Position numbers and translations under genes: made by a program. Source: Halomonas fontilapidosi (GTDB lineage: Bacteria; Pseudomonadota; Gammaproteobacteria; Pseudomonadales; Halomonadaceae). Taken from it: a stretch of DNA of 64,000 nucleotides. Below the pieces are notes generated by a model. The model saw only the letters and a list, made by a program, of their open reading frames with translations. It ran no database searches and was not told where the DNA came from. Of this stretch, positions 52,850 to 60,624 are shown piece by piece. Position 1 is the stretch's first letter. Each line of letters starts with the position of its first letter. The stretch spans positions 372,001 to 436,000 of the forward strand of contig NZ_JACHXQ010000001.1 in assembly GCF_014192285.1 (NCBI RefSeq), given 5' to 3'.

Positions 52850-54118
52850 TCAGAGATAGTTAAAGAGTGACATGCCTTTCATGTCGGCAAAGGTCTTCTG
52901 TGACGCCTGCAGGCCCACCTGGCGCAGGCTGTAGTCGGAGATTGCTTGGGCGTAGTCGAGGTCGACCAGGTCGGAGAGGGTCTGCTCGTAGTTGAGCATG
53001 CGATTGCCGGCCACGCTGTCGACCACATCAAGCTCGTTGAGACGCGCGCCGACCGCGGCACGCTTGGTCAGCACGTTATCCAGGCTATTGTCGAACTCGC
53101 GCATCACCGTGTTCAAAGTGTTACGGCGTTCAGCACTACGCTCGGGCGAGACAGGGTTACCGGCCTCGTTCTCCAGCACCTTCAGGGCCTTTTCGAAGGT
53201 TTGGAAGAGGTTGGTATTCATTTCGTCGGCCGGGGCGAATTCGACCGTATCGCCAGCCACAGCCTCGCCCTTGAGTTCGAGGCGCAGACCACCAGCAGAA
53301 ACGCTGCTGGATGCTGGATCATAGGTATTGCCGCTGGTCAGCGTATCCCAGCCCCCCGTCGTGTTTTCCTTCTCTACGCTGTACTCGGTATCGCTGGTGA
53401 AGACGACACGGAACGACTCGCCGTAGTCACTGTTTCCGTTGTCGATGACTTGAGGCCCAGAAAAGGTCACACTGCCGGCATTATCACCAATACGCTCGCC
53501 CTGGGCATTGAACTTGCCGGCTTCGGCCACATAGCCAGCACCGCTGGGGACACTGTTGAAGATCGACTCACCGTTCTCGCTGACCTTCATCAGCCGCGAG
53601 GCATCGATGCGCTGCTCGCGGGTGTTGCTGTCGCCGACGTAGTCGATGTATTCGCCGCCGGCACCATCTGCTTTCTTGACGAAAGGCGCAGAGCTGTCCT
53701 GATAGCCGCCGAACAGGTGGCGGCCGTTACCGTCGGTGGCATTGCCCTGGCCAATCACCGTTTCGTAGATGCCACGCAGTTCGGAGGCCACCGACTGACG
53801 ATCGGCGTCGCTCAGGGTGTCGCTAGAGGCCTGCACCATCAGCGTCTTGGCGCTGGCGATCGCGTCGTTGACGCTATTAAGCACACTCTCAGTCTGCGAG
53901 AGAGAATTTCGTGCGCTTACCCTGGCGTCAGCATACTGCTGGGTGACCGCCTTGGCCTGGTCGACACCCACGGCGCGAGACGCCGCCTGAGGGTCGTCGG
54001 AGGGATTGACCACCCGCCGACCGCTGGCGATCTGCTGGCTGACCTTGAGAAACTCGCCCTGCTGGCGGTTCATGGACGAGACGCTCTGCTCGAACATGGT
54101 AACGCTGCTGATACGCAT
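52850..54118 (-). CDS. flgL: Flagellar hook-filament junction protein FlgL
   Basis: The 422-residue second junction protein (HAP3). It has the flagellin-like N-terminus MRISSVTMFEQSVSSMNRQQ with GRRVVNPSDDPQAASRAVGV. The C-terminus (LDNVLTKRAAVGARLNELDV, LSDLVDLDYAQAISDYSLRQ) ends in KGMSLFNYL. The middle (about 160-300) is variable. It begins 18 bases after flgK and probably shares the sigma-28 promoter in front of flgK. Confidence 0.97.
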   Translation of the reverse strand: MRISSVTMFEQSVSSMNRQQGEFLKVSQQIASGRRVVNPSDDPQAASRAVGVDQAKAVTQQYADARVSARNSLSQTESVLNSVNDAIASAKTLMVQASSDTLSDADRQSVASELRGIYETVIGQGNATDGNGRHLFGGYQDSSAPFVKKADGAGGEYIDYVGDSNTREQRIDASRLMKVSENGESIFNSVPSGAGYVAEAGKFNAQGERIGDNAGSVTFSGPQVIDNGNSDYGESFRVVFTSDTEYSVEKENTTGGWDTLTSGNTYDPASSSVSAGGLRLELKGEAVAGDTVEFAPADEMNTNLFQTFEKALKVLENEAGNPVSPERSAERRNTLNTVMREFDNSLDNVLTKRAAVGARLNELDVVDSVAGNRMLNYEQTLSDLVDLDYAQAISDYSLRQVGLQASQKTFADMKGMSLFNYL

Positions 54119-54136
54119 CTAGGAGCTCTCCTGGGA

Positions 54137-56047
54137 TCAGTTGCGCAGGCCGAGGATAGTGTCAATCACGGTTCTACCCGTCTCGATCACCTTGGCGTTC
54201 GCCTGGTAATACTGCTGGTAGCGGATCAGGTTGGCGGCCTCTTCATCCAGGTTGACGCCAGACTCGGACTGCTGGACGGCCCGCAGCTGGTCGGTCAGGC
54301 CCTGCTGAGCGTCCAAGTTGACCTGAACGATATTGGTGCGGTTGCCGACGTCGCTGACCATGGCCCCGTAAGCGCCGCTGAAGGAGGCATTGCCGCCGAC
54401 CAGTGACTGTTCCTGCAGTTCCTGCATGCGCAGGGCGTTCTGATTATTGCCGGAACCGAACTGTCCTTTCCGGAGTTCCAGGCTGGCCTCGTTGCCTGAT
54501 GCCGGTAGCGAGGCAAGGGTGAAGCTGACACCGTCGATGGTCAGGCGATCACCCGCCTGCAGCGTGTCACTCCCCGCTGTAAGGGCAGAACCATCGCGCA
54601 TAACGGAACTGCCACCCGACAGCGTGAACGTACCATCATCCTGCACAGTCAGCTCATAACCATCCGATGAGATCGCAGTCAGAGGATCATCAGCAGCCAG
54701 AACATTACGCACCCCAAGGTTACCCTCGGTTTCTACCAACGAGGCGGCGGCAATCTTGTCCAGATCGCGGATGGCACTTTCAAGATTCGCCGCCGAACGA
54801 CGTACCGGCTGCACCTCGAAGCGATCGCCCTCTTTAGCCGTTGCCAAACTTTGGAGCTCCACCTGGACGCCACCGAAACTCAACATGCTACCGGCGAATG
54901 TCGCATCAACTGTTTCACCGCTATCCTTGCGGAACACTTCGAATCCGCTGGCATCACTCGGAGCATCTGTAACAACACGCACAGTGAAGTCGGTTGCGCG
55001 AAGTCCACCCAGATCAGCCTCATTAAAGCTGGCGGTCGCGGTGGCATCACCACTATTACGGGCATCGGAATAGACCTGAGGCTCACCAAAGGTGAAGAGT
55101 GCCCCACCCTGCTTACCCTCCAGGTCACTCCCCAGCCGGTGCTGGGCATTGAGTCCGGCCGCCAGCGAAACGGCCAGCTGGCCGATCTGGTTCTGGGTCT
55201 TGTCCAGGGTTTCGGCGCGAAAGTCCATCAGTCCGCCGAGGGTGCCGCCGGTCACGGTATCCTCGTTCAGCGCCATCAAGTTGCCGCCGGAGTCCTGGTA
55301 GCCCAGCACGGTTCGCTGGGGGTCGGCGGGCGAGTCCATTGCCTGGAGCTTGTAGTGGTTGGTGCCGGCCACCAACGGCTGGCCGTTGGGCAGGCTGATG
55401 TTATAGGTCTTGCCGTCCTGGATATTGAGCCGGACATCAATGCGCTCGTTCAACTCACTGACCAGCTGATCGCGTTGATTGAGCAAGCCATTTGGGGCCT
55501 CGCCGGTCCGCGCCCGGGCAAGCACGATCTCCCGATTGATGCCGGCCAGCTGTTCGGTGGTGTTGTTAATCTGGGTGACTTCGTCAGCGATCTGGCCGTT
55601 GATGCCTTCCTGCATGTCCTGCAGGTAGCCATCGAAAGAGCGGAACTGGGCGCTGAGCGTATCGGCAGCACCCAGCACACCCTGGCGCGCCGCCGGGTCG
55701 GAAGGGGCGCTGGCCAGATCCTCCATGGCCGAAAAGAAGTTCTGCATCAGCGGTGCCAGGCCAGCATCCCGATCCGCCAACAGGCTATCGATCTGATCCA
55801 CCTGCGTGCGATAGGCCTCCAGCGCACTGGACTTGCTGGTCGCAGCATTGAGCTGAGAGGCCACGTACTGGTTGAACTGACGCTGGATGTCGTTGACCTG
55901 CACGCCACCGTCGGTACGACTTTCACCGAGAACGGCCACCTCACGGTTATAGCCCGGTGTATAGACGTTACTGATGTTGTTGCTGGTGGTGCTCAGCGCG
56001 TTCTGCGCCGCATTGAGGCCACTCAGTCCCGTGGAGAAGATGCTCAT
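54137..56047 (-). CDS. flgK: Flagellar hook-filament junction protein FlgK
   Basis: The 636-residue first junction protein (HAP1). The N-terminus is MSIFSTGLSGLNAAQNALST with TSNNISNVYTPGYNRE. The C-terminus (VSDVGNRTNIVQVNLDAQQG, SGVNLDEEAANLIRYQQYYQ) ends in TVIDTILGLRN. The middle (about 330-530) is less conserved and lower in GC, fitting exposed domains. A sigma-28 promoter lies just upstream, so flgKL form a late (class 3) unit separable from flgB-J. Confidence 0.97.
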   Translation of the reverse strand: MSIFSTGLSGLNAAQNALSTTSNNISNVYTPGYNREVAVLGESRTDGGVQVNDIQRQFNQYVASQLNAATSKSSALEAYRTQVDQIDSLLADRDAGLAPLMQNFFSAMEDLASAPSDPAARQGVLGAADTLSAQFRSFDGYLQDMQEGINGQIADEVTQINNTTEQLAGINREIVLARARTGEAPNGLLNQRDQLVSELNERIDVRLNIQDGKTYNISLPNGQPLVAGTNHYKLQAMDSPADPQRTVLGYQDSGGNLMALNEDTVTGGTLGGLMDFRAETLDKTQNQIGQLAVSLAAGLNAQHRLGSDLEGKQGGALFTFGEPQVYSDARNSGDATATASFNEADLGGLRATDFTVRVVTDAPSDASGFEVFRKDSGETVDATFAGSMLSFGGVQVELQSLATAKEGDRFEVQPVRRSAANLESAIRDLDKIAAASLVETEGNLGVRNVLAADDPLTAISSDGYELTVQDDGTFTLSGGSSVMRDGSALTAGSDTLQAGDRLTIDGVSFTLASLPASGNEASLELRKGQFGSGNNQNALRMQELQEQSLVGGNASFSGAYGAMVSDVGNRTNIVQVNLDAQQGLTDQLRAVQQSESGVNLDEEAANLIRYQQYYQANAKVIETGRTVIDTILGLRN

Positions 56048-56076
56048 GGCAGGATTTCCTTAAGCCGATAGAAAAG

Positions 56077-56103
56077 TTATCGGCACAGCAGCGACAAACT
56101 TGA
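56077..56103 (-). promoter_or_regulatory. Sigma-28 (FliA) promoter for flgKL
   Basis: Minus strand: TCAA (56103-56100), 15-base spacer, full-consensus GCCGATAA (56084-56077). The -10 also forms one arm of an inverted repeat, GCCGATA-GAAAAGT-TATCGGC (56064-56084), directly downstream. Confidence 0.88.
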
Positions 56104-56111
56104 GCGCTTGA

Positions 56112-57155
56112 TCAAAACGAGGCGGTAGGAGGGGACGTGACACTGCTGCTCGCCAATGTCGTGCGACCCGCCAACGGCCCCATGGTATCCATCACGGCAA
56201 TCAACTTGTCGGCATAAGATGGATCCGTCGCATAGCCGCTCTGCTGAAGTTCCCTCGCCGCCTGCTCGGCGCTACCGGCAGTGGTCACCGAGGCATAGCG
56301 AGGGTTCTCGCCGATCAGCCTGGCGTAATCGGTAAAGGCCTCTTCGAAGGAGTTATAGACGCGGAAGTCATCGCGGATACGCTGACGCTGGCCGTTAACC
56401 ACCTCATGCGTGGTGATCTCGGACGTCTCACCCTGCCAGCGACTTCCGGCCTTGATACCGAAGAGGTTGTGGCTGTTCCCCCCGTCGCTACGCGGTATCT
56501 CGTGGCGGCCCCAGCCGGTCTCCAGGGCCGCCTGGGCCAGGATCAGCTCAGCCGGCACGCCAGTGGTCCGGCTAGCCGCTTGCGCAGGCGCCTCCAGGCG
56601 CTCGAGGAAAGTTCGCACATGAACGGGAAACTCAGCGCGCGTTGCTTCGCGCGCATCGCCTGCCTGGTTGGCCTGGGCAGTGCCGGCAGGAATGGCCATC
56701 AGCTCGTCGAGGAACTGCTCGGGCATTTTCGCCTTGTCATCGACGGTCCCGGGCTGGATAGCATCGGTCAGTACCCTAGGGGTGCCTCGGGGAATCCCCG
56801 CCACCAGCGACTCGATATCAGCCATCGCATCGCTCCGCTGATGAGGCTCGACCCCGTATCCATCAAGTTCCGCGACCAGCTTGTCGGCCAGGCCGATGCC
56901 GCGATTCGCGAGGGTCTGTGACCACTGCTGGTCAAGCAACGATTGATAGAACTCGGTCTGCTTGCTGTCGATGAGCCCCGCGGTCGGGATGGCGTCACGC
57001 ATGCTCTTCATCATCATCTGGATGAAGAGCGCCTCGAACTGCTTGGCGGCCTCCCCGGCCCCTCCGGCAGGATCCTGCCGGGCCGTATGCTTGAGCCGCT
57101 GCAGGCCCTGCATGTCCAGGGCGAACTGGCCGTCGATGTTGCTTCCCAGGCTCAT
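56112..57155 (-). CDS. flgJ: Rod-cap and peptidoglycan hydrolase FlgJ
   Basis: A 347-residue two-domain protein starting at the ATG at 57155. The N-terminal rod-capping domain (about 15-100, FEALFIQMMMKSMRDAIPTA, YQSLLDQQWSQTLANRGIGL) is joined by a linker to a C-terminal beta-N-acetylglucosaminidase (GH73) domain (about 185-320). That domain carries LILAQAALETGWGRHEI with the catalytic Glu and GGNSHNLFGIKAGSRWQGE. It opens the wall for the growing rod. It starts one base after the flgI stop and is the last gene before the sigma-28 promoter of flgKL. Confidence 0.96.
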   Translation of the reverse strand: MSLGSNIDGQFALDMQGLQRLKHTARQDPAGGAGEAAKQFEALFIQMMMKSMRDAIPTAGLIDSKQTEFYQSLLDQQWSQTLANRGIGLADKLVAELDGYGVEPHQRSDAMADIESLVAGIPRGTPRVLTDAIQPGTVDDKAKMPEQFLDELMAIPAGTAQANQAGDAREATRAEFPVHVRTFLERLEAPAQAASRTTGVPAELILAQAALETGWGRHEIPRSDGGNSHNLFGIKAGSRWQGETSEITTHEVVNGQRQRIRDDFRVYNSFEEAFTDYARLIGENPRYASVTTAGSAEQAARELQQSGYATDPSYADKLIAVMDTMGPLAGRTTLASSSVTSPPTASF

Positions 57156-57156
57156 A

Positions 57157-58281
57157 TCAGATGATCTCCAGCTCGGCACGCAGTGATCCCGCGGCCTTGA
57201 GCGCCTCGAGAATCGACATCAGGTCGGCGGGCGTAGCGCCCAAGGAGTTCAAGGCGTCCACCACCTCCAGAAGGTTGGCGCCCTCGACGACCTTGAGGGT
57301 GCCGGGCTGCTGCTCGATGCTGATCTCGGTGTCCTCGACCACCACGGTCTCGCCGCCCCCAAAGGGGTTGGGCTGGCTGACGCCCACGTCCGTGTCGATA
57401 ACAATCGAGAGGTTGCCGTGGGCCACGGCCGCCTGGCGCAGCATCACCTTGCCATTGAGGACGATGGAGCCAGTGCGCGAATTGAGCACTACCCGCGCTG
57501 CGGCCTCGCTGGGCGTAACCTGGACATTTTCGACGCGCGCCATGAAGTTGACGCGAGAATTGGCATTCTGCGGGCCATCAAGGGCAATGACGCGAGCATT
57601 GCGGGCGGCCGCCACGGGCTGGCCAAACTCGGCATTGATCGCACTCACCACACGCTGGGCAGTGCCGAAATCTGCCTCTTTGAGCTCAAGCTCGAGCAGT
57701 CCGCCGTTGGCGCCCAGATCGAGGGGTACTTCGCGTTCGACCATGGCACCACCGGCAATGCGACCACTGGCCTGCTGGTTGATCTGAACGCTACTCCCGC
57801 CCGCTTCAGCACCGACACCGCCAATCAACAGATTCCCCTGGGCGATGGCGTACGTATCGCCATCAGCGCCCTTGAGAGGCGTCATCAGCAGCGTTCCACC
57901 GCGCAGGCTTCGGGCATTACCCACGGACGATACGGTCACGTCGAGACGCTGACCGGGTCGCGAGAACGGAGGCAAGTCAGCCGTGACGATCACAGCGGCC
58001 ACGTTGCGCAGCTGCATGTTGGTTCCCGGGGGAACTGTAATGCCAAGCTGCGAGAGCATGTTGGAAAGACTCTGTCCGGTAAACGGCGCCTGTGTGGTCT
58101 GATCGCCCGAATTATCCAGCCCGACCACCAGGCCGTAACCCACCAGCACGTTGTCTCTCACGCCGCCAAAAGATGCCAGGTCGCGTATCCGTTCGGCCTG
58201 CGCTGGCATCGCCGATAGCATGAGCATGGCCGATAGCAGGAGCCACCTGAAAGCTCTTTTCGCCATTCTATCAACACACAT
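57157..58281 (-). CDS. flgI: Flagellar P-ring protein FlgI
   Basis: A 374-residue periplasmic ring protein around the rod in the peptidoglycan layer. Signal peptide (RWLLLSAMLMLSAMPAQA), then the family start ERIRDLASFGGVRDNVLVGY with GLVVGLDNSGDQT and later RGGTLLMTPLKGADGDTYAI, ending in ALKAAGSLRAELEII. The start at 58281 has an AGGTGAT site; an ATG five codons later is possible. Confidence 0.97.
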   Translation of the reverse strand: MCVDRMAKRAFRWLLLSAMLMLSAMPAQAERIRDLASFGGVRDNVLVGYGLVVGLDNSGDQTTQAPFTGQSLSNMLSQLGITVPPGTNMQLRNVAAVIVTADLPPFSRPGQRLDVTVSSVGNARSLRGGTLLMTPLKGADGDTYAIAQGNLLIGGVGAEAGGSSVQINQQASGRIAGGAMVEREVPLDLGANGGLLELELKEADFGTAQRVVSAINAEFGQPVAAARNARVIALDGPQNANSRVNFMARVENVQVTPSEAAARVVLNSRTGSIVLNGKVMLRQAAVAHGNLSIVIDTDVGVSQPNPFGGGETVVVEDTEISIEQQPGTLKVVEGANLLEVVDALNSLGATPADLMSILEALKAAGSLRAELEII

Positions 58282-58289
58282 CAGATCAC

Positions 58290-59012
58290 CTAGAAGGGCG
58301 AGACGTTGAGGAAGAAACGCTGCAGCCAGCCCATGTGTTGCGCTTCATTGATATAGCCATCGCCAACATACTCGATACGTGCATCGGCGACCGAGGTGGA
58401 GGGCACGGCATTCTGGGCCGTAATGGTTCGTGGGTTGACAACGCCCGAGAAACGGATGAATTCAGTGCCCTGATTGATAGCAATCTGCTTCTCGCCTCGC
58501 ACCCGCAGGTTGCCGTTATGCATGATCTCGAGTACCGAGACGGTAATGGTACCGGTGAAGGAATTATTGGCCTCGGACCCACCGCCGCCGCTGAAGTCGC
58601 TATTGCCACTGACGTCAAAGCCATATTCGGCGAGCGTCTCCAGGGCATCGGGCAGCTGGGCCAGCTCGAGGCTGGAGGCGCCGCTGCGATCGGCGTTGGA
58701 CTGGCTGCTCTTGCTGGCGCTGACTTCTTCGTCCAGAACGATGGTCAAAATATCCCCCACCATGCGTGGCCGTCGATCCTCGAACAACGGGTTATAGCCG
58801 CGCTCGACCTGGTAAATGGAACCATTGGCCTTGGGCGCCGGCCGATCGGGAATCTCGATGCGCTCCTGCTCACCGACCACCGAGGCACGCGGAATCTGCG
58901 CGCAGCCCCCCAGCACCAGCAGCACCACGGCCACCATCAGCAGCCGCATGCCAGTCTCGCTCTTGCGCCATCGTCCGTCAGTTTTCCGTCTCGCCATTCT
59001 CCGCCCCAGCAT
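58290..59012 (-). CDS. flgH: Flagellar L-ring lipoprotein FlgH
   Basis: The outer-membrane ring lipoprotein, 240 residues from the ATG at 59012, which has a strong AGGAGAGG site. An ATG at 58949 (MRLLMVAVVLLVLGGC) would give a more compact lipoprotein signal and 219 residues, closer to typical; either may be used. The lipobox is LGGC. The mature protein has NPLFEDRRPRMVGDILTIVL, SVLEIMHNGNLRVRGEKQIA, GTEFIRFSGVVNPRTITAQN and ends GWLQRFFLNVSPF, all standard. Confidence 0.96.
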   Translation of the reverse strand: MLGRRMARRKTDGRWRKSETGMRLLMVAVVLLVLGGCAQIPRASVVGEQERIEIPDRPAPKANGSIYQVERGYNPLFEDRRPRMVGDILTIVLDEEVSASKSSQSNADRSGASSLELAQLPDALETLAEYGFDVSGNSDFSGGGGSEANNSFTGTITVSVLEIMHNGNLRVRGEKQIAINQGTEFIRFSGVVNPRTITAQNAVPSTSVADARIEYVGDGYINEAQHMGWLQRFFLNVSPF

Positions 59013-59028
59013 GCCGCGCCTCTCCTGG

Positions 59029-59811
59029 TTACAGCTGGGTCAGGCGAGCCAGCATTTCGTCGCTGGTCTGCACCGCCTTGCTGTTGATCTCGTATGCCCG
59101 CTGGGTCTGGATCATGCTGACCATCTCCTCGACCACATTGACGTTGGAGGTCTCGACATAGCCCTGAAAGAGACGGCCCGCACCATTCATTCCGGGCATG
59201 GATTCGTTGCGCGGCCCAGAGGAGGTCGTTTCGGCATAGAGATTCCCCCCCATGCTCTCCAGGCCGGTCGGATTAACGAACGTGGACAGCGTGATCTGGC
59301 CCACCTGATTGTCCTGGCTGCTGCCCGGTTCAGTCACAGTAACGACGCCATCCTCCCCGATGGATACCGAGAGGGCATTGGCGGGAAGGATGATCGCCGG
59401 CTCGAGGGGATAGCCGTTGGCCGTGACCATCTGGCCGTTCTCGTTGAGCTGGAAGCTGCCGTCGCGGGTGTAAGCGGTGGAACCATCCGGCATGAGCACT
59501 TGGAAGAAGCCGTTGCCGTTGATGGCCATGTCCCGGGAGTTGCCGGTGTTCTCCAACCCGCCCTGCGTGTGGAGTCGTTCGGTGGCCACCGGGCGAACGC
59601 CCGTGCCGACCTGCATGCCGGAAGGCAGACGATCCTGGATGTTGTTCTGGGCACCGGGCTGGCGCATGTTCTGGTATAGCAGGTCCTCGAACACGGCACG
59701 AGACTGCTTGAAGCCGTTGGTGCTGACGTTAGCCAGGTTGTTGGAGATAACATCAAGCTTGACCTGCTGCGATTCCAGGCCGGTCTTGGCGGTCCAGAGT
59801 GACTTGATCAT
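59029..59811 (-). CDS. flgG: Distal rod protein FlgG
   Basis: A 260-residue distal rod protein. N-terminus [20 protein letters not shown] with [20 protein letters not shown]. The central FlgG-specific part is [20 protein letters not shown] and the C-terminus [20 protein letters not shown], ending LARLTQL. Typical length, 38 bases after flgF. Confidence 0.98.
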   Translation of the reverse strand: MIKSLWTAKTGLESQQVKLDVISNNLANVSTNGFKQSRAVFEDLLYQNMRQPGAQNNIQDRLPSGMQVGTGVRPVATERLHTQGGLENTGNSRDMAINGNGFFQVLMPDGSTAYTRDGSFQLNENGQMVTANGYPLEPAIILPANALSVSIGEDGVVTVTEPGSSQDNQVGQITLSTFVNPTGLESMGGNLYAETTSSGPRNESMPGMNGAGRLFQGYVETSNVNVVEEMVSMIQTQRAYEINSKAVQTSDEMLARLTQL

Positions 59812-59849
59812 TCCGGGTTCCTCTCGATAGATGGTGACGACTCTGGCGC

Positions 59850-60602
59850 TTAACCCTGCAGCGACAGCAGGCTATTGGCGCGTTGCGCGTTCTCGTCGGC
59901 GGTGCTGATGACCTTGGTCTGCATCTCGTAGCGTCGTGCCACGTCGATCATCGATACCATGGCGTCCACGGCGCTGACGTTGCTGCCCTCCAGTGCGCCG
60001 CTGGCGAGTCGCACGTTCTCGTCGGCCGGCAGTGCCGCCGGTGCATTCTGGCCCCCGGCGCGAAAGAGCCCATCATCGCCGCGCGCGAGCTCTCCCTCGG
60101 GCGGATTGACCAGCTTGAGGCGTCCCACCGGCACCAGGGCATCGGGATCCTCACCGGCACCAAGGGTGCTGATGGTGCCATCTGCCCCGATGGAGACCTG
60201 AGCCCCCAGCGGGACCTGGATAGGCCCCCCCTCACCGATCACGGGACGCCCGACGCTGGTCAAGAGGCCATTACCGTCTACCTGGAGATCACCACGACGC
60301 GTATAGGCTTCACTGCCATCCTGCGCCTGGACGGAAAGCCACCCATCGCCATCGATGGCCACGTCCAGGGCGCGTCCCGTCTGGTTGATCGAGCCGGTCG
60401 CAAGGTCTGCGCCCGGCGTGGAGGCGGCCACCGAGACGCGAGTCGCCAGGGCACCATCGCCTTGAACCGGCACGGCGCGCATGGCGTGCAACTGGGCACG
60501 GAAGCCGGCGGTGTCCACATTGGCGAGGTTGTGACTCACCACCGACTGCTGCTCCATGCTCTGCCTGGCCCCGCTCATGGCGGTATAGAGGATGCGATCC
60601 AT
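59850..60602 (-). CDS. flgF: Proximal rod protein FlgF
   Basis: A 250-residue proximal rod protein. [20 protein letters not shown] with [20 protein letters not shown] at the start; the C-terminus has [20 protein letters not shown] and ends SLLSLQG. Order and length fit flgEFG. Confidence 0.97.
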   Translation of the reverse strand: MDRILYTAMSGARQSMEQQSVVSHNLANVDTAGFRAQLHAMRAVPVQGDGALATRVSVAASTPGADLATGSINQTGRALDVAIDGDGWLSVQAQDGSEAYTRRGDLQVDGNGLLTSVGRPVIGEGGPIQVPLGAQVSIGADGTISTLGAGEDPDALVPVGRLKLVNPPEGELARGDDGLFRAGGQNAPAALPADENVRLASGALEGSNVSAVDAMVSMIDVARRYEMQTKVISTADENAQRANSLLSLQG

Positions 60603-60624
60603 GACTCAGTCTCCGTCGAGGCGA

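Noticed and set aside
52946-54406. A 486-codon plus-strand frame
   Set aside because: Antisense to flgL and the end of flgK; composition typical of a shadow frame, and the minus-strand genes are certain.
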